Shown piece after piece: positions 49,266 through 60,035 of a stretch of 64,000 bases of DNA (positions are counted from its first letter, which is position 1; every line of letters begins with the position of its first letter). The DNA is taken from contig NZ_BALC01000008.1 of assembly GCF_000612445.1 (NCBI RefSeq), positions 30,306-94,305 on the forward strand. Direction: 5' to 3'. The position numbers and the translations under genes were made by a program. Origin of the DNA: Liquorilactobacillus sucicola DSM 21376 = JCM 15457 (GTDB lineage: Bacteria; Bacillota; Bacilli; Lactobacillales; Lactobacillaceae). The notes under the pieces are model-generated. The model saw only the letters and a list, made by a program, of their open reading frames with translations. It had not been told where the DNA came from and ran no database searches.

Positions 49266-52200
49266 ATGAAATTGGAAGATTTGATGTTAAAGATCCCCAA
49301 GATAGAAGAGTGGATTGCCAACATCGACCCTACTGAAAGTGCCCGTCATCTTGTGACGGGCTTGTTATCTTCTTCAAAAACTATTTTTTTAGCGGGGCTC
49401 TTTGCCAAAAAGCAAAAAACGATGTTGATCGTAACAGATACGCTGCATCATGCAGAGCAGCTTGAAACGGATCTAAGCGGATTGGTTGGCGACCAAGCTG
49501 TTTTTTTGTTTCCAGTTGAGGAAGCCGCTGCTGCACAAACTGCTATCAGTTCACCAGAATTTAGAAGTGCTAGAGTGCAGGCCTTGGATGCGTTGTGTAC
49601 GGATGAAAAGCCACAAATTATTGTAGCCGCCGCTGCCGGTGTAAAAAGAATCTTGCCTCCACCTGAGATTTGGAGCAATGCCAAATTGAAATTTGAGGTG
49701 GGAAAACAAATTGAGTTGGATGAATTATCACAAAAATTGCTGGTATTAGGATATCAGAGACAAAAGTTAGTTGATAAACCCGGAGATTTTGCTATTCGCG
49801 GGTCAATTATTGATATATTTTCCTTGAATCAACCGAATCCAGTAAGAATTGATTTTTTTGACGAGGAAATTGATTCTATCAGAGAATTTGATGCTGCGGA
49901 TCAGCGTAGTATTCGAAACATTACACAAACTTATATCTTGCCTGCTAATGACTTGATCATAACAACAGAAATGGTTGCAGGGGCACTGAAAAGAGTTGAG
50001 CATGCGTATAAGAAAGAACAGCGTAAGATAAAAGATGACAAACAAAAAAAGATGCTGGCTGCTCATTATGAACAAGTAACAGTAGATTTGAAGAATAACA
50101 ATGTTTCTTCGGCCACCTTGGTACACAGTGAACTCTTATTTCCTCAAAAAAATAGTTTACTGGACTATTTAAATGAAGACGGGATGCTGGTCGTTGATGA
50201 CTACCAGCATTTGTTGGAAACACAGAAAAACATGAAGGATGAAACTGAAAATTGGATAGTTGAAGAACTAAAGAAAGGAGCAGTTTTTTCAGAGGAGCGA
50301 TGGACACTCGACTTGCATCCGCTTGTCAGAGATGATAAACACAATGATGTTTTCATGTCTCTTTTTCAAAAAGGCATGGGTGGTTTGAAATTTAAACAGA
50401 AACTTAATTTGACGGTACGGGCAACTCAACAGTTTTTTGGTCAAATGCCACTTTTAAAAACAGAAATGGATCGTTGGGCACAACAAAAACAGACTGTTGT
50501 GGTCACTATTTCAGAAAAAGAACGGCTTTCCAAAGTGTTGCAAACTCTGGATGACTTCAAGATTTCTGCAATTATGACTGCTCCAAATGCGTTACAGGAT
50601 TCTGAAGTCCAGGTTATTCAAGAAAGTTTGGCTGGTGGGTTTGAAATGCCTGAAGGACATCTAGTTGTTCTTACAGAACACGAGTTATTCAAGAAAATAG
50701 TCAAAAGACAAGTCAGACATCAGACGATGGCTAATACAGAACGCTTGAAAAGTTATACGGAACTAAAAAAAGGCGATTACGTTGTGCATATTAACCATGG
50801 TATCGGACGGTTCATGGGAATGAAAACGATGCTTGTAGCTGGAAAACACCAAGACTATTTAACGATCAAATATCGAGATGATGCTAAACTATTTATCCCT
50901 GTTTCTCAAATCGACCGCGTTCAGAAATATGTTTCCTCAGAGTCAAAGACACCACATGTTAACAAGTTAGGCGGGAGTGAGTGGAGAAAAACAAAGAAGA
51001 ATGTTGCTTCTAAAATTGAAGATATTGCTGACGATCTAGTTGAATTATATGCACAGCGCGAAGAAATGAAGGGATATGCTTTTTCAAAGGATAACGACTA
51101 TCAGATTGAGTTTGAAAATGCTTTTCCATACGCAGAAACACCTGATCAACTACGCAGTGCTGCCGAGATAAAACATGATATGGAACAAGAACATCCGATG
51201 GATCGTCTACTAATTGGGGATGTTGGCTATGGGAAAACCGAAGTGGCCTTACGTGCTGCTTTTAAAGCAATACAAGATGGCAAACAAGTTGCTTTTTTAG
51301 CTCCGACAACGGTTCTTGCACAACAGCATTATGAGACGATGGTAGGTAGATTTGAAAACTTTCCAGTTAGTATTGGGATTCTCTCGCGCTTCAGGACGAA
51401 GAAGCAAATTAAAGATACTTTAAATGATCTAAAAACAGGGGCCGTGGATATTGTTGTGGGGACGCATCGCCTTTTATCAAAAGATGTAAAATTTGCGGAT
51501 TTGGGTTTGCTAATAATCGATGAAGAGCAGCGCTTTGGTGTCAAACATAAGGAGCGTCTCAAAAAATTAAAAACATTAGTGGATGTTTTGACCTTAACAG
51601 CAACTCCTATTCCGCGAACTTTAAATATGTCGATGTTGGGAGTGCGCGATCTGTCTGTGATTGAAACAGCCCCTCTGAACAGGTATCCAATTCAAACATA
51701 TGTTATTGAACAAAACTATGGCACGATAGTCGATGCAGTTGAACGTGAAATGCGGCGTGGGGGGCAAGTATTTTACCTGCATAACCGTGTTGCAGATATT
51801 GAGAAGGTTGTCAGCGAATTAAAAGCGATGATGCCGGATGCAAGGATCGGTTATATCCATGGGCAGATGACTGAAGTTCAACTTGAAAGGGTTTTGTTTG
51901 ACTTCATCGCAAGGGAATATGATGTTTTAGTTACAACGACTATTATCGAAACAGGAGTTGATATTCCAAATGTTAATACACTCATCGTTGAAAATGCTGA
52001 CCATATGGGATTAGCACAGTTGTATCAACTAAGAGGGCGCGTTGGTCGCAGCAATCGTGTGGCGTATGCCTACTTCATGTATCAACAAAATAAGGTTTTA
52101 ACCGAAATCAGTGAAAAAAGGCTTGAAGCCATCAAAGACTTTACGGAATTGGGTTCTGGCTTCAAAATAGCAATGCGTGATTTGTCCATTAGGGGTGCAG

Positions 52201-52811
52201 GTAATCTGCTGGGAAAACAGCAGCATGGATTCATTGATTCTGTCGGCTACGATTTATATACTCAAATGTTAAAAGATGCGGTGTCTGAAAAGCAAGGTAA
52301 GACCAAAAGACCAAAAAAAGATTGTGAGATTAACCTCGAGTTGGAGGCCTATCTTCCAAATAGTTATATTGATGATCAACGACAAAAGATTGAAATGTAT
52401 AAGCGCATCAGAAATTTTGAAAGTACAGAACAGTATCAGGAAGTACAGACAGATCTGATTGACCGCTTTGGTGACTATCCGGATGAAGTTGGTAATTTAT
52501 TACAGATTGGATTACTTAAAATGAATGCTGATCGAGCTTTGATTAAGACAATCACTCAAAATAAAAATAAAATTGTCTTTAACTTCTCTAAAGAGGGGGC
52601 ACAGTATATCAGCGCAAAAGAGTTGTTGCAGGCAATTTCTAAAACGAGCTTGCAGGCAACAATTAGTGCAAAATCAGAGGGAATGCGTATCACATTTGTC
52701 ATTCAACCTAGAGATGAAATTGGTGTTGTAGTAAGCCAACTGCAAAAAATTGCACAAACTTTGGCACAAACTGTGTTTTCTAAAGTTAAAAGTCCAATAA
52801 AGGTACATTGA
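49266..52811 (+). CDS. mfd: Transcription-repair coupling factor
   Basis: ATP-dependent translocase that removes stalled RNA polymerase from damaged DNA and recruits UvrA. It is about 1,180 residues. In order: UvrB-like N-terminal domains (GDFAIRGSIIDIF), the CarD-like polymerase-binding domain (KGDYVVHINHGIGRF near 500), the RecG-like motor with Walker A IGDVGYGKTEVALRA, DEEQRFG and TATPIPRTL, then the C-terminal TRCF domain. Family proteins begin MKLEDL-like, favouring ATG 49266 (AAGGAG about 12 bases before). ATG 49233, overlapping the pth stop, is the alternative. Confidence 0.96.
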   Translation: MKLEDLMLKIPKIEEWIANIDPTESARHLVTGLLSSSKTIFLAGLFAKKQKTMLIVTDTLHHAEQLETDLSGLVGDQAVFLFPVEEAAAAQTAISSPEFRSARVQALDALCTDEKPQIIVAAAAGVKRILPPPEIWSNAKLKFEVGKQIELDELSQKLLVLGYQRQKLVDKPGDFAIRGSIIDIFSLNQPNPVRIDFFDEEIDSIREFDAADQRSIRNITQTYILPANDLIITTEMVAGALKRVEHAYKKEQRKIKDDKQKKMLAAHYEQVTVDLKNNNVSSATLVHSELLFPQKNSLLDYLNEDGMLVVDDYQHLLETQKNMKDETENWIVEELKKGAVFSEERWTLDLHPLVRDDKHNDVFMSLFQKGMGGLKFKQKLNLTVRATQQFFGQMPLLKTEMDRWAQQKQTVVVTISEKERLSKVLQTLDDFKISAIMTAPNALQDSEVQVIQESLAGGFEMPEGHLVVLTEHELFKKIVKRQVRHQTMANTERLKSYTELKKGDYVVHINHGIGRFMGMKTMLVAGKHQDYLTIKYRDDAKLFIPVSQIDRVQKYVSSESKTPHVNKLGGSEWRKTKKNVASKIEDIADDLVELYAQREEMKGYAFSKDNDYQIEFENAFPYAETPDQLRSAAEIKHDMEQEHPMDRLLIGDVGYGKTEVALRAAFKAIQDGKQVAFLAPTTVLAQQHYETMVGRFENFPVSIGILSRFRTKKQIKDTLNDLKTGAVDIVVGTHRLLSKDVKFADLGLLIIDEEQRFGVKHKERLKKLKTLVDVLTLTATPIPRTLNMSMLGVRDLSVIETAPLNRYPIQTYVIEQNYGTIVDAVEREMRRGGQVFYLHNRVADIEKVVSELKAMMPDARIGYIHGQMTEVQLERVLFDFIAREYDVLVTTTIIETGVDIPNVNTLIVENADHMGLAQLYQLRGRVGRSNRVAYAYFMYQQNKVLTEISEKRLEAIKDFTELGSGFKIAMRDLSIRGAGNLLGKQQHGFIDSVGYDLYTQMLKDAVSEKQGKTKRPKKDCEINLELEAYLPNSYIDDQRQKIEMYKRIRNFESTEQYQEVQTDLIDRFGDYPDEVGNLLQIGLLKMNADRALIKTITQNKNKIVFNFSKEGAQYISAKELLQAISKTSLQATISAKSEGMRITFVIQPRDEIGVVVSQLQKIAQTLAQTVFSKVKSPIKVH

Positions 52812-54379
52812 ATGATGAATAGACAAATCAATACGATGATGAAGGGAACGGCTATTTTAACCGTGGCATCAGTGATAGCGAAAATACTGAGTGCCTTCTA
52901 CCGAATACCATTTGAAAATCTAGTGGGAAACACTGGTTTTTATATTTATCAGCAAGTTTATCCGATATATGGGATAGGAATGACTTTTGCACTCACAGGT
53001 TCCCAATGTATATTTCAAAACTTGTAGCACAACAGGAGAAACAGGTGGAGAAAGATAAAATTACTTGTGAGTTATTCTATCTTTTGTTGTTATTAGGTGC
53101 AGCTATTTTTTTGTTTTTGCAAGTAGGAGCTGGATGGATCAGTCGTGCAATGGGTGATGCACAACTGAAGGCGTTAATTAAAAGTGTGGCCTGGATGTAT
53201 CTTTTGATGCCATTTCTTGCAGTGGGCAGAGGTTACTATCAAGGTGTTTTCAACATGATACCTACTGCTTTGTCACAGTTAGTGGAGCAAATTATCAGGG
53301 TAGCAGTAATCATCATTGCGGCGGTGTTAGCCGTTAATCTGAAGTGGTCACTTTACCGCATGGGGACTTGGGCTATGTTGGGATCAACTTGCGGAGCACT
53401 TGCAGCAGGTTCTTTTTTCATTTCATTTTATTTTAAGTTACTACAAAACAAACTCGGCATTTCGTGGAGTGAATTAAAAAGGATAGGCATTCAGTTGTTT
53501 TCGCAAGGGCTGACAATTTGCTTATTTACAGCAACGATGGTTCTTTTGCAGTTGGTAGATTCATTTACTGTCAAGGAGGCACTGCAGTATGCAGGATATA
53601 GCTCAGCAGAGGCTAAGGAGTTGAAGGGAATCTATGATCGAGCCCAACCTTTGATTCAGATGGGATTAGTCATATCGGTCAGTTTTTCAACGGCTCTGCT
53701 GCCGCTTTTGACAAAGAAGTTTATGCAAAATAAATTGCATCAGTTCAAACTAATAGCTAAAATGATAATCAGAGTTTGTCTTGGAATTTCAAGTGCGGCG
53801 AGTGTTGGATTGATTGTTCTGATGCCGGCAATAAATACGTCTTTATTCGGTAACAGATCAGGCAGTGCTGCATTAGCAGTTTCTATGATGGCAATTATAT
53901 TTGCAACCCTATTGACAATGTACAATTCATTTTTGCAAAGCTTAGATCAGTACTGGCAGACTTTTTTGGCGTTAATAGTCATCGTATTACTCAAAAGCTT
54001 ACTCAATTCTTTTTTTGTACAGCATTTAGGAATTATGGGAGCTAGTGTAACGACTGTGCTTAGTCTGGCTGTGGGGTGCTTTTTCTTAAAGAGGACATTG
54101 CCGCAATTGGGGGATCATCTGCTGGGGAAAGATCATTTTTTGCTTAAATTAGTAGCATGTATTTTGATAATGGTGTTGGCTGTTTTGAGCTGTACTACGT
54201 TCTTAGAAGGATATACTTATGCGGGACGAGCGGGCAATATTTTGGAAACCGGTATTGGCATTATTACCGGAGGAATGGCTTTTATTATCTCAGCTAATAT
54301 ATTGAAACTCTTCACATTACAGGAATGGGCAAGTATTCCAGGGGGAACGAAGATTTTTAAATTATTCAAAAAGAAATGA
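52812..54379 (+). pseudogene. MATE/MurJ-type polysaccharide transporter (YabM-like), frame broken by one missing base
   Basis: Membrane flippase of the polysaccharide transport family (SpoVB/YabM-like). From ATG 52812 the first 65 or so residues (KGTAILTVASVIAKILSAFYRIPF) run into a break near 53000 where TTT has become TT. With one T restored, ALTGFPMYISKLVAQQEKQ continues through about 13 more membrane segments to 54379, total about 522 residues. It starts right after the mfd stop and is followed by rqcP, as in Bacillus mfd-(spoVT)-yabM-yabN-yabO. Substrate not known. Confidence 0.87.
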
Positions 54380-54388
54380 GGCAGAAAG

Positions 54389-54658
54389 ATGCGAATAGAT
54401 AAATTTTTGAAAATTTCACGAATTGTAAAACGAAGAACTGTAGCCAAACAAATAACCGACAAGGGGCGAATAAAAATTAATGGAAAAGTTGCAAAGTCAT
54501 CTGCTAATGTGGCTCAAGGAGATGTGGTGACGATTGGTTTCGGAAACAAAACTCTAAAAATAAAAGTTAATGAAATTAAAGAAACAGTCAAAAAGGATGA
54601 AGCGGAACAAATGTACGATGTATTGGCTGAAGACTATAAGGAAAAATTTAACAATTAA
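54389..54658 (+). CDS. rqcP: S4-domain ribosome quality control protein RqcP
   Basis: An 89-residue S4 RNA-binding protein of the Hsp15/YabO group. With RqcH it drives C-terminal alanine tailing of stalled nascent chains in Gram-positive bacteria. The S4 motif MRIDKFLKISRIVKRRTVAKQ opens the protein, followed by DKGRIKINGKVAKSS and GDVVTI. It follows the YabM-like gene by 9 bases with GAGGCAGAAAG and leads into divIC, the conserved position of yabO. Confidence 0.93.
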   Translation: MRIDKFLKISRIVKRRTVAKQITDKGRIKINGKVAKSSANVAQGDVVTIGFGNKTLKIKVNEIKETVKKDEAEQMYDVLAEDYKEKFNN

Positions 54659-54695
54659 AAAACGAGTAAATTATTAGACGCGGTTTCTAAGCATC

Positions 54696-54704
54696 TGCTA
54701 TAAT
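54696..54704 (+). promoter_or_regulatory. Possible divIC promoter (extended -10)
   Basis: TGCTATAAT about 40 bases upstream of divIC. Confidence 0.45.
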
Positions 54705-54744
54705 CATCTTGGTAGTGGTGTCAAGCGGAATGGAGGGAAAGATA

Positions 54745-55146
54745 ATGGCTGGTGAACATAAGATAAGAGTCCTTAATAATGACTTCTTTAAATTACGTAG
54801 GCAGCAGGAACGACAGCAAGATCGTAAAGCACGTGTCAAGCGCGTTCATCGCAGACGTTTGATAGCCATTGTCTTAATTACGTCTGCTATAGCCGTCATC
54901 CTTGGATATCAAATAATTAATGCTAGGCTAATGGCCCACTCTTTGAACAGCCAAACGCAGACGGCTAAGGAAAAGTTAAACAATGTCATTACTGAGCAAA
55001 AAAACTTGAAGAAAAAAGTCAAACGTTTGAATGAACAGGATTATCTCGAAAAAATGATTAGAGAAAAGTATTACTATTCGAAGGAAGGGGAGACGATTTA
55101 TAGTTTTCCGAATGATAAGTCGGATGGGATTGTTGATGGAAAGTAG
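54745..55146 (+). CDS. divIC: Septum formation initiator DivIC
   Basis: A 133-residue bitopic divisome protein. The N-terminal 45 residues are cytoplasmic and very basic, one membrane segment follows (LIAIVLITSAIAVILGYQII), and then an extracytoplasmic coiled coil (LNNVITEQKNLKKKVKRL). The C-terminal EKMIREKYYYSKEGETIY is the FtsB/DivIC signature. It acts with DivIB and FtsL in septal wall synthesis. ATG 54745 follows GGAGGGAAAG. Earlier in-frame ATGs have none. Confidence 0.93.
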   Translation: MAGEHKIRVLNNDFFKLRRQQERQQDRKARVKRVHRRRLIAIVLITSAIAVILGYQIINARLMAHSLNSQTQTAKEKLNNVITEQKNLKKKVKRLNEQDYLEKMIREKYYYSKEGETIYSFPNDKSDGIVDGK

Positions 55147-55174
55147 AAAGTTAAGTGGGATGTTAACATATCTG

Positions 55175-55202
55175 TTGCATACCCTTCCTCACATGGTATA
55201 CT
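55175..55202 (+). promoter_or_regulatory. Promoter of the S1-domain gene
   Basis: TTGCAT (55175-55180), 16-base spacer, TATACT (55197-55202) with TGG extension, close to the ideal. Confidence 0.7.
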
Positions 55203-55237
55203 AAAGTGTATACAAAATAAGGAGGAGCAACTTTTTT

Positions 55238-55738
55238 ATGTCGATTGAAGTAGGTGCTAAAGTCACTGGTAAGGTTTCTGGAATTACAAGTTTTGGTGCG
55301 TTCGTTGATTTGGGTGAGAGAAAGAATGGTTTAGTGCATATAAGTGAAATATCGGATAGCTATGTGAAAGATATTCATGATGTGCTGAGCGTGGGCGATG
55401 AAGTTACAGTTAAGGTACTTTCTATTGCCGAAGACGGGAAGATCAGTCTTTCGATTCGCAAAGCAACAGATTCTGCGCAAAGTAACACGCATGATTTGGG
55501 CAAAAACGAACACAATCATCAAAACAGCAATAAGCAGCACTCACATTATAGCGGGACAGGTGTAAAAACTCACAATCACAATAACCAACGCAGTCAAACT
55601 TATAAAAAGTCCGAACCTAAGCCAAAAGATTTTGACTCCTTATTGGCAGGTTTCCTCAAAGAAAGCGAAGCACGCTTAACTTCGCTCAAACGCAACACAG
55701 AAGGTAAACGTGGCGGTCGTGGTGGTCGTCGCAGCTAA
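55238..55738 (+). CDS. S1 RNA-binding domain protein (YabR-like)
   Basis: A 166-residue protein. Residues 1-75 are a single S1 domain (GAKVTGKVSGITSFGAFVDLGE, GLVHISEISDSYV, VKVLSIAEDGKISLSIR). The rest is low complexity: first a His/Asn/Gln-rich stretch with about nine His (residues 85-125), then a Lys/Pro hinge and a Gly/Arg-rich end. Its place between divIC and tilS is that of Bacillus yabR. It probably binds RNA or ribosomes. The His-rich linker is longer and more His-dense than I would expect. Confidence 0.9.
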   Translation: MSIEVGAKVTGKVSGITSFGAFVDLGERKNGLVHISEISDSYVKDIHDVLSVGDEVTVKVLSIAEDGKISLSIRKATDSAQSNTHDLGKNEHNHQNSNKQHSHYSGTGVKTHNHNNQRSQTYKKSEPKPKDFDSLLAGFLKESEARLTSLKRNTEGKRGGRGGRRS

Positions 55739-55754
55739 AAATATTGAGAACGTT

Positions 55755-55797
55755 CGATTGTTGCCTCTTAAACTGTAAGAGGGGACAATCGTTTTTT
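55755..55797 (+). terminator. Terminator after the S1-domain gene
   Basis: CGATTGTTGCCTCTTA and TAAGAGGGGACAATCG pair around a five-base loop, followed by six T residues, just before tilS. Confidence 0.9.
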
Positions 55798-55818
55798 AAT
55801 GGAATAGGCGGAACGAAG

Positions 55819-57183
55819 ATGAATATGACGCAAGCGTTTGAAAAGCAATGGACGCGGCTGGACTTGGGGGAAAAAGTTTTAGTGGCTGTATCGACGGGAG
55901 TTGACTCAATGTCACTTGTTGATTTGATATTGAATTTACCTCAAGATAAGAAACCGCAGATTTTTATAGCATATATCGATCATCAGCTGAGAGAACAAAG
56001 TAAGACGGAAACAAAATTTATCCAAGCCTTTTGCAAGGAGCATTCTTTGCCACTATTTATTGGAAAATGGCAGTTTGAAGATCATCCGCTAAGTGGAGTT
56101 GAGGCTGCTGCGAGAGCGTTTAGGTACTCATTTTTTAAGAAAATAATGAAAGAAGAAAATATTACGGAGTTGCTGACAGCACATCATGCCGATGATCAGG
56201 CAGAAACTTTTTTGATGAAACTGATTCGTGGCGGGGAATTAAAGCAACTAATAGGAATCAAAGAACAACGTTGTTGGGGAGATAGTGGGCGAATTTCTCG
56301 ACCATTGCTAAAATGGTCTAAAAGAAGTATTCGTGACTATGCGACTAGACGTGGCTTACGTTATTTTGAAGATCATACAAATCAAGGTGACGATTTTTTA
56401 CGTAATAGGTTGCGACACCAAGTAATTCCTAAATTAAAAAATGAAAATAATCGTTTTCTGGAACATATTAGCGAGTATGAAAAACAGCTCGGACAGTTGA
56501 CTGATGCACTTGAGGAGGCTGGACAGGAAAAACTGATGCTTCTTAAAGAAGGTTCAAATGGCTATTCAACGAAACGTTGGAATGATCTTAGCAGTAATTG
56601 GCAGAACATAACCTTGAGAATGATTATTCGGACAATGCGCCAATCATACTCGAAACAGCAGCTGCTGCAAATTGCTTCTTTGCTCAGAAATATTGCCAAA
56701 CCACAGGGGTCCGTTGCACTTGGTGGCGGGTTGATTTTTATCAAGCAATATGACAGATTCTTTTTAGAGAAGCACGGTAGTACTTCATACATTCGCCAAA
56801 AAGAAGAAGCTTTACTGAGAGTGGATGAGTGGCAAAAATTGTCTGATGGCTCAAAAATTGGTGTTTTTCTGCATAATAGTCCAAAATTGAAGGAAAATGA
56901 TGCGTTCTTTTTCTTCTCTGATGCGTCTTATCTGCCGTTGAAAGTTAGGCATCGTTGTCAGGGCGATGTTCTTAAAACAAAAGTGGGACATCAAAAAATA
57001 AAGAAAATAATGATTGACATGAAAATGACTAATGAAGAGAGAAAAAGGGCTTGGCTTGTACTAACTAATACAGGTAAAGTTATGTGGCTAGCAGGAATAA
57101 AAAAATCTGATTTGTCAGAGCGTCAATCAAATGATAAAATTCAATACATGATAATTTTTAGGAAAAGATGGGGATGTGGTTAG
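55819..57183 (+). CDS. tilS: tRNA(Ile)-lysidine synthase
   Basis: Converts C34 of the CAU anticodon of tRNA-Ile to lysidine so it reads AUA, an essential decoding step. About 454 residues. The PP-loop ATPase motif VAVSTGVDSMS lies near residue 24, and TAHHADDQAETFLMKLIRGG and the RPLLKWSKRSIRDYA block follow. The C-terminal domain ends with KIQYMIIF. The start at ATG 55819 lies after the upstream terminator, with a modest GGCGGAACGAAG site. It precedes hpt by three bases. Confidence 0.94.
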   Translation: MNMTQAFEKQWTRLDLGEKVLVAVSTGVDSMSLVDLILNLPQDKKPQIFIAYIDHQLREQSKTETKFIQAFCKEHSLPLFIGKWQFEDHPLSGVEAAARAFRYSFFKKIMKEENITELLTAHHADDQAETFLMKLIRGGELKQLIGIKEQRCWGDSGRISRPLLKWSKRSIRDYATRRGLRYFEDHTNQGDDFLRNRLRHQVIPKLKNENNRFLEHISEYEKQLGQLTDALEEAGQEKLMLLKEGSNGYSTKRWNDLSSNWQNITLRMIIRTMRQSYSKQQLLQIASLLRNIAKPQGSVALGGGLIFIKQYDRFFLEKHGSTSYIRQKEEALLRVDEWQKLSDGSKIGVFLHNSPKLKENDAFFFFSDASYLPLKVRHRCQGDVLKTKVGHQKIKKIMIDMKMTNEERKRAWLVLTNTGKVMWLAGIKKSDLSERQSNDKIQYMIIFRKRWGCG

Positions 57184-57186
57184 GAT

Positions 57187-57729
57187 ATGAACAGCGATAT
57201 TAAAGAGGTTCTTTATACTAGAGAGGATATAAAAAATATTGCCGAAAAAATTGGCTCTCAATTGACAAAGGACTACGCAGGAAAAAATCCCTTGGTAATT
57301 TGTGTGTTGAAAGGTGCATTTTTGTTCATGGCTGATGTCGTACGTGAAATTAAGACGTATGCAGAAATTGATTTCATGGATGTTTCAAGTTATGGGGATG
57401 GTACAGAGTCTACTGGTGAGATTAAGATCATTAAGGATTTGGATGTTCCGGTCGAGGGACGAAATATTCTAATTGTTGAAGATATTATAGATACGGGTAG
57501 GACTCTGAACTGTCTAGTCGCCCTTTTTGAGCACAGAAAAGTCGCTTCCGTCAAAATATGTACTTTACTGGATAAGCCGGATCGACGTGAAAAAACGGTT
57601 AAACCGGATTATGTTGGGTTTAAGGTCCCCAATGAATTTGTTGTTGGCTATGGCTTGGATTATCAAGGGTTCTATCGTAACCTGCCATATGTAGGGATTT
57701 TGAAACCCGAGATTTACAAGAATAATTAA
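57187..57729 (+). CDS. hpt: Hypoxanthine phosphoribosyltransferase
   Basis: Salvages hypoxanthine and guanine with PRPP. It is 180 residues, with [14 protein letters not shown], the PRPP-binding [15 protein letters not shown] near residues 99-113, and the base-contact [21 protein letters not shown]. It follows tilS directly and precedes ftsH, the conserved tilS-hpt-ftsH block. Confidence 0.96.
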   Translation: MNSDIKEVLYTREDIKNIAEKIGSQLTKDYAGKNPLVICVLKGAFLFMADVVREIKTYAEIDFMDVSSYGDGTESTGEIKIIKDLDVPVEGRNILIVEDIIDTGRTLNCLVALFEHRKVASVKICTLLDKPDRREKTVKPDYVGFKVPNEFVVGYGLDYQGFYRNLPYVGILKPEIYKNN

Positions 57730-57822
57730 TAGTCAATAAAAGTCAAGTATGATATGATTTACTCGATAATGGGATTTATTAATAACAATTAAGCTATGCG
57801 TATGTAGTCAAGGAGGAAACGT

Positions 57823-59888
57823 ATGAACAATAAAAAGAATGGACTCTTTAAAAATAGTCTGTTTTATATTGTGATTTTCCTTGGGATAATGGGAATGTTG
57901 TATTACTTTTTTGGTGGTAAAACAAATTCACAATCTCAACAAATCCAATCTAGTCAGTTTGTTACAGAGTTGAGAAAAAATAACGTCAAGGATTTCACGA
58001 TGCAGCCTTCAGGTAGTACCTACAAAATAACAGGTACATATAAAGAGGCACGGAAGGCTAAAGAATCCACTGGCCTAGGCGGTTTGACCAGCAGTAGTAA
58101 CAAGGTGACATCTTTCTCAACTAATGTGCTGACGAACGATGTTGCAGTTAAACAGATTCAAGATTATTCGCAAAAGAATAATGTAAAGGTAGGTACGAAA
58201 GAAGAAGAGTCAAGCAGTTTGTGGCTGCAATTGCTTATCTACCTCTTGCCAGTAGTCTTCTTCATCTTTTTCTTTTACATGATGATGGGTCAAGCTGGAC
58301 AAGGCGGTGGAAACGGCCGAGTAATGAATTTTGGAAAATCCAAAGCCAAGCCTGTAGATAAAAAAGCAAATAAGGTTCGTTTCTCAGATGTTGCTGGGGC
58401 AGAGGAAGAGAAGCAAGAACTAGTCGAAGTTGTCGAGTTTTTGCGCGATCCGCACAAATTCCTGTCATTGGGTGCCAGAATTCCTTCTGGTGTTCTTCTA
58501 GAGGGTCCTCCAGGAACAGGTAAGACATTACTTGCTAAAGCAGTTGCAGGTGAAGCGGGAGTACCTTTCTTTTCAATTTCTGGTTCGGATTTTGTTGAAA
58601 TGTTTGTTGGTGTCGGTGCAAGTCGTGTTCGTGATTTATTTGAAAATGCGAAGAAAAATGCACCTTCGATTATCTTTATTGATGAAATTGATGCTGTGGG
58701 TCGTCAACGTGGTGCCGGTATGGGTGGCGGACACGACGAACGTGAGCAAACCTTGAACCAATTGTTAGTTGAAATGGATGGTTTTGCAGGTGACGAAGGT
58801 GTTATTGTCATGGCTGCAACAAATAGGTCTGATGTTTTGGATCCAGCTTTGCTTCGTCCAGGACGATTTGACCGTAAGATTCTTGTTGGACGTCCTGATG
58901 TTAAGGGTCGAGAAGCAATTTTGAAAGTACACGCTAAGAATAAACCATTAGCAAACGATGTAGATTTGAAAATGGTTGCTAAACAGACTCCAGGTTTTGT
59001 TGGTGCTGATTTAGAGAACTTGCTGAACGAAGCAGCATTGTTGGCTGCGCGCCGTAACAAGAAACAAATTGATGCATCTGATATTGACGAGGCGGAGGAC
59101 CGAGTTATTGCAGGGCCCGCGAAGAGAGATAGAGTTATCAGCAAGAAAGAACGTCAAACAGTTGCGTATCATGAAGCTGGACATACTATCGTAGGACTCA
59201 TATTGAATGATGCCCGGGTTGTCCATAAAGTAACAATCGTTCCACGAGGACGTGCTGGCGGTTATGCGATTATGTTGCCTAAAGAAGATCAAATGCTGTT
59301 ATCTAAGCATGATTTGAAAGAACAAATTGCTGGTTTGATGGGTGGTCGTGCTGCTGAGGAAATTATTTATGGCGAACAATCGTCGGGGGCGTCAAATGAC
59401 TTCCAGCAAGCTACACAGTTGGCGCGTGCGATGGTCACAGAGTATGGGATGAGTTCGAAACTTGGACCTGTGCAGTACGAAGGGCAAAGCAATATGTTTG
59501 CCGGTGGTGGAATGGCCGGACAGCCAAATTATTCTGGTCAGACTGCAACATGATCGATGAAGAAGTTAAGAATTTAGCTGATGAGGGAATGAAAGAAGCT
59601 AAAAGAATTATTGAAGAACATCGTGAGCAGCATCGAATTATCGCTGAAGCGTTGTTGGAGTATGAGACCTTAGATGAGAAGCAGATTTTGAGCCTTTTCG
59701 AAACAGGTAAGATGCCTGCCAAAAAGGGTGAGGAGTTCCCTAGTGAAAAAGCGGCTACTTTTGAGGAGTCAAAAGAGGCTCTTGAACGTAAGGAAGCTGC
59801 GAAGAAGAAACAGACAGAGAAATCGTCTGATGATAAGAATGAAAATGATTCAGATACTGTTACGTTTTATCCTAAAGATAAAGGGTAG
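57823..59888 (+). pseudogene. ftsH: ATP-dependent zinc metalloprotease FtsH, frame broken by one missing base
   Basis: Membrane AAA+ protease. Membrane segments lie at about residues 12-28 and 128-150. The AAA module has [28 protein letters not shown] and the second region of homology [21 protein letters not shown]. The zinc site is [12 protein letters not shown]. The frame ends at 59553, but restoring one A in GCAACA(A)TGATCG gives [17 protein letters not shown] and extends to 59888, total about 688 residues. The core is intact either way. An acidic-basic tail closes the protein. Confidence 0.94.
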
Positions 59889-59936
59889 CAGGGGCTGATC
59901 TGCTCAGTTGATTGTGAATGATAAATAGAATAAGTA

Positions 59937-59980
59937 AGCGGAATGAAACGGTTGCAAAATTGTTTTGTCCCGCTTCTTAT
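59937..59980 (+). terminator. Terminator after ftsH
   Basis: AGCGGAATGAAAC and GTTTTGTCCCGCT pair imperfectly around a 12-base loop, followed by TCTTATTT. Confidence 0.65.
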
Positions 59981-60035
59981 TTGTTAGAAAAGTATTTGGT
60001 ACAGTTAAATAATTAAAAGCTTATTTGGAGGAAAA

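Noticed and set aside
55880..55915. TilS PP-loop reads STGVDS and not SGGVDS, possible inactivation
   Set aside because: I consider this variant acceptable for the family in lactobacilli. The rest of the active site is intact.
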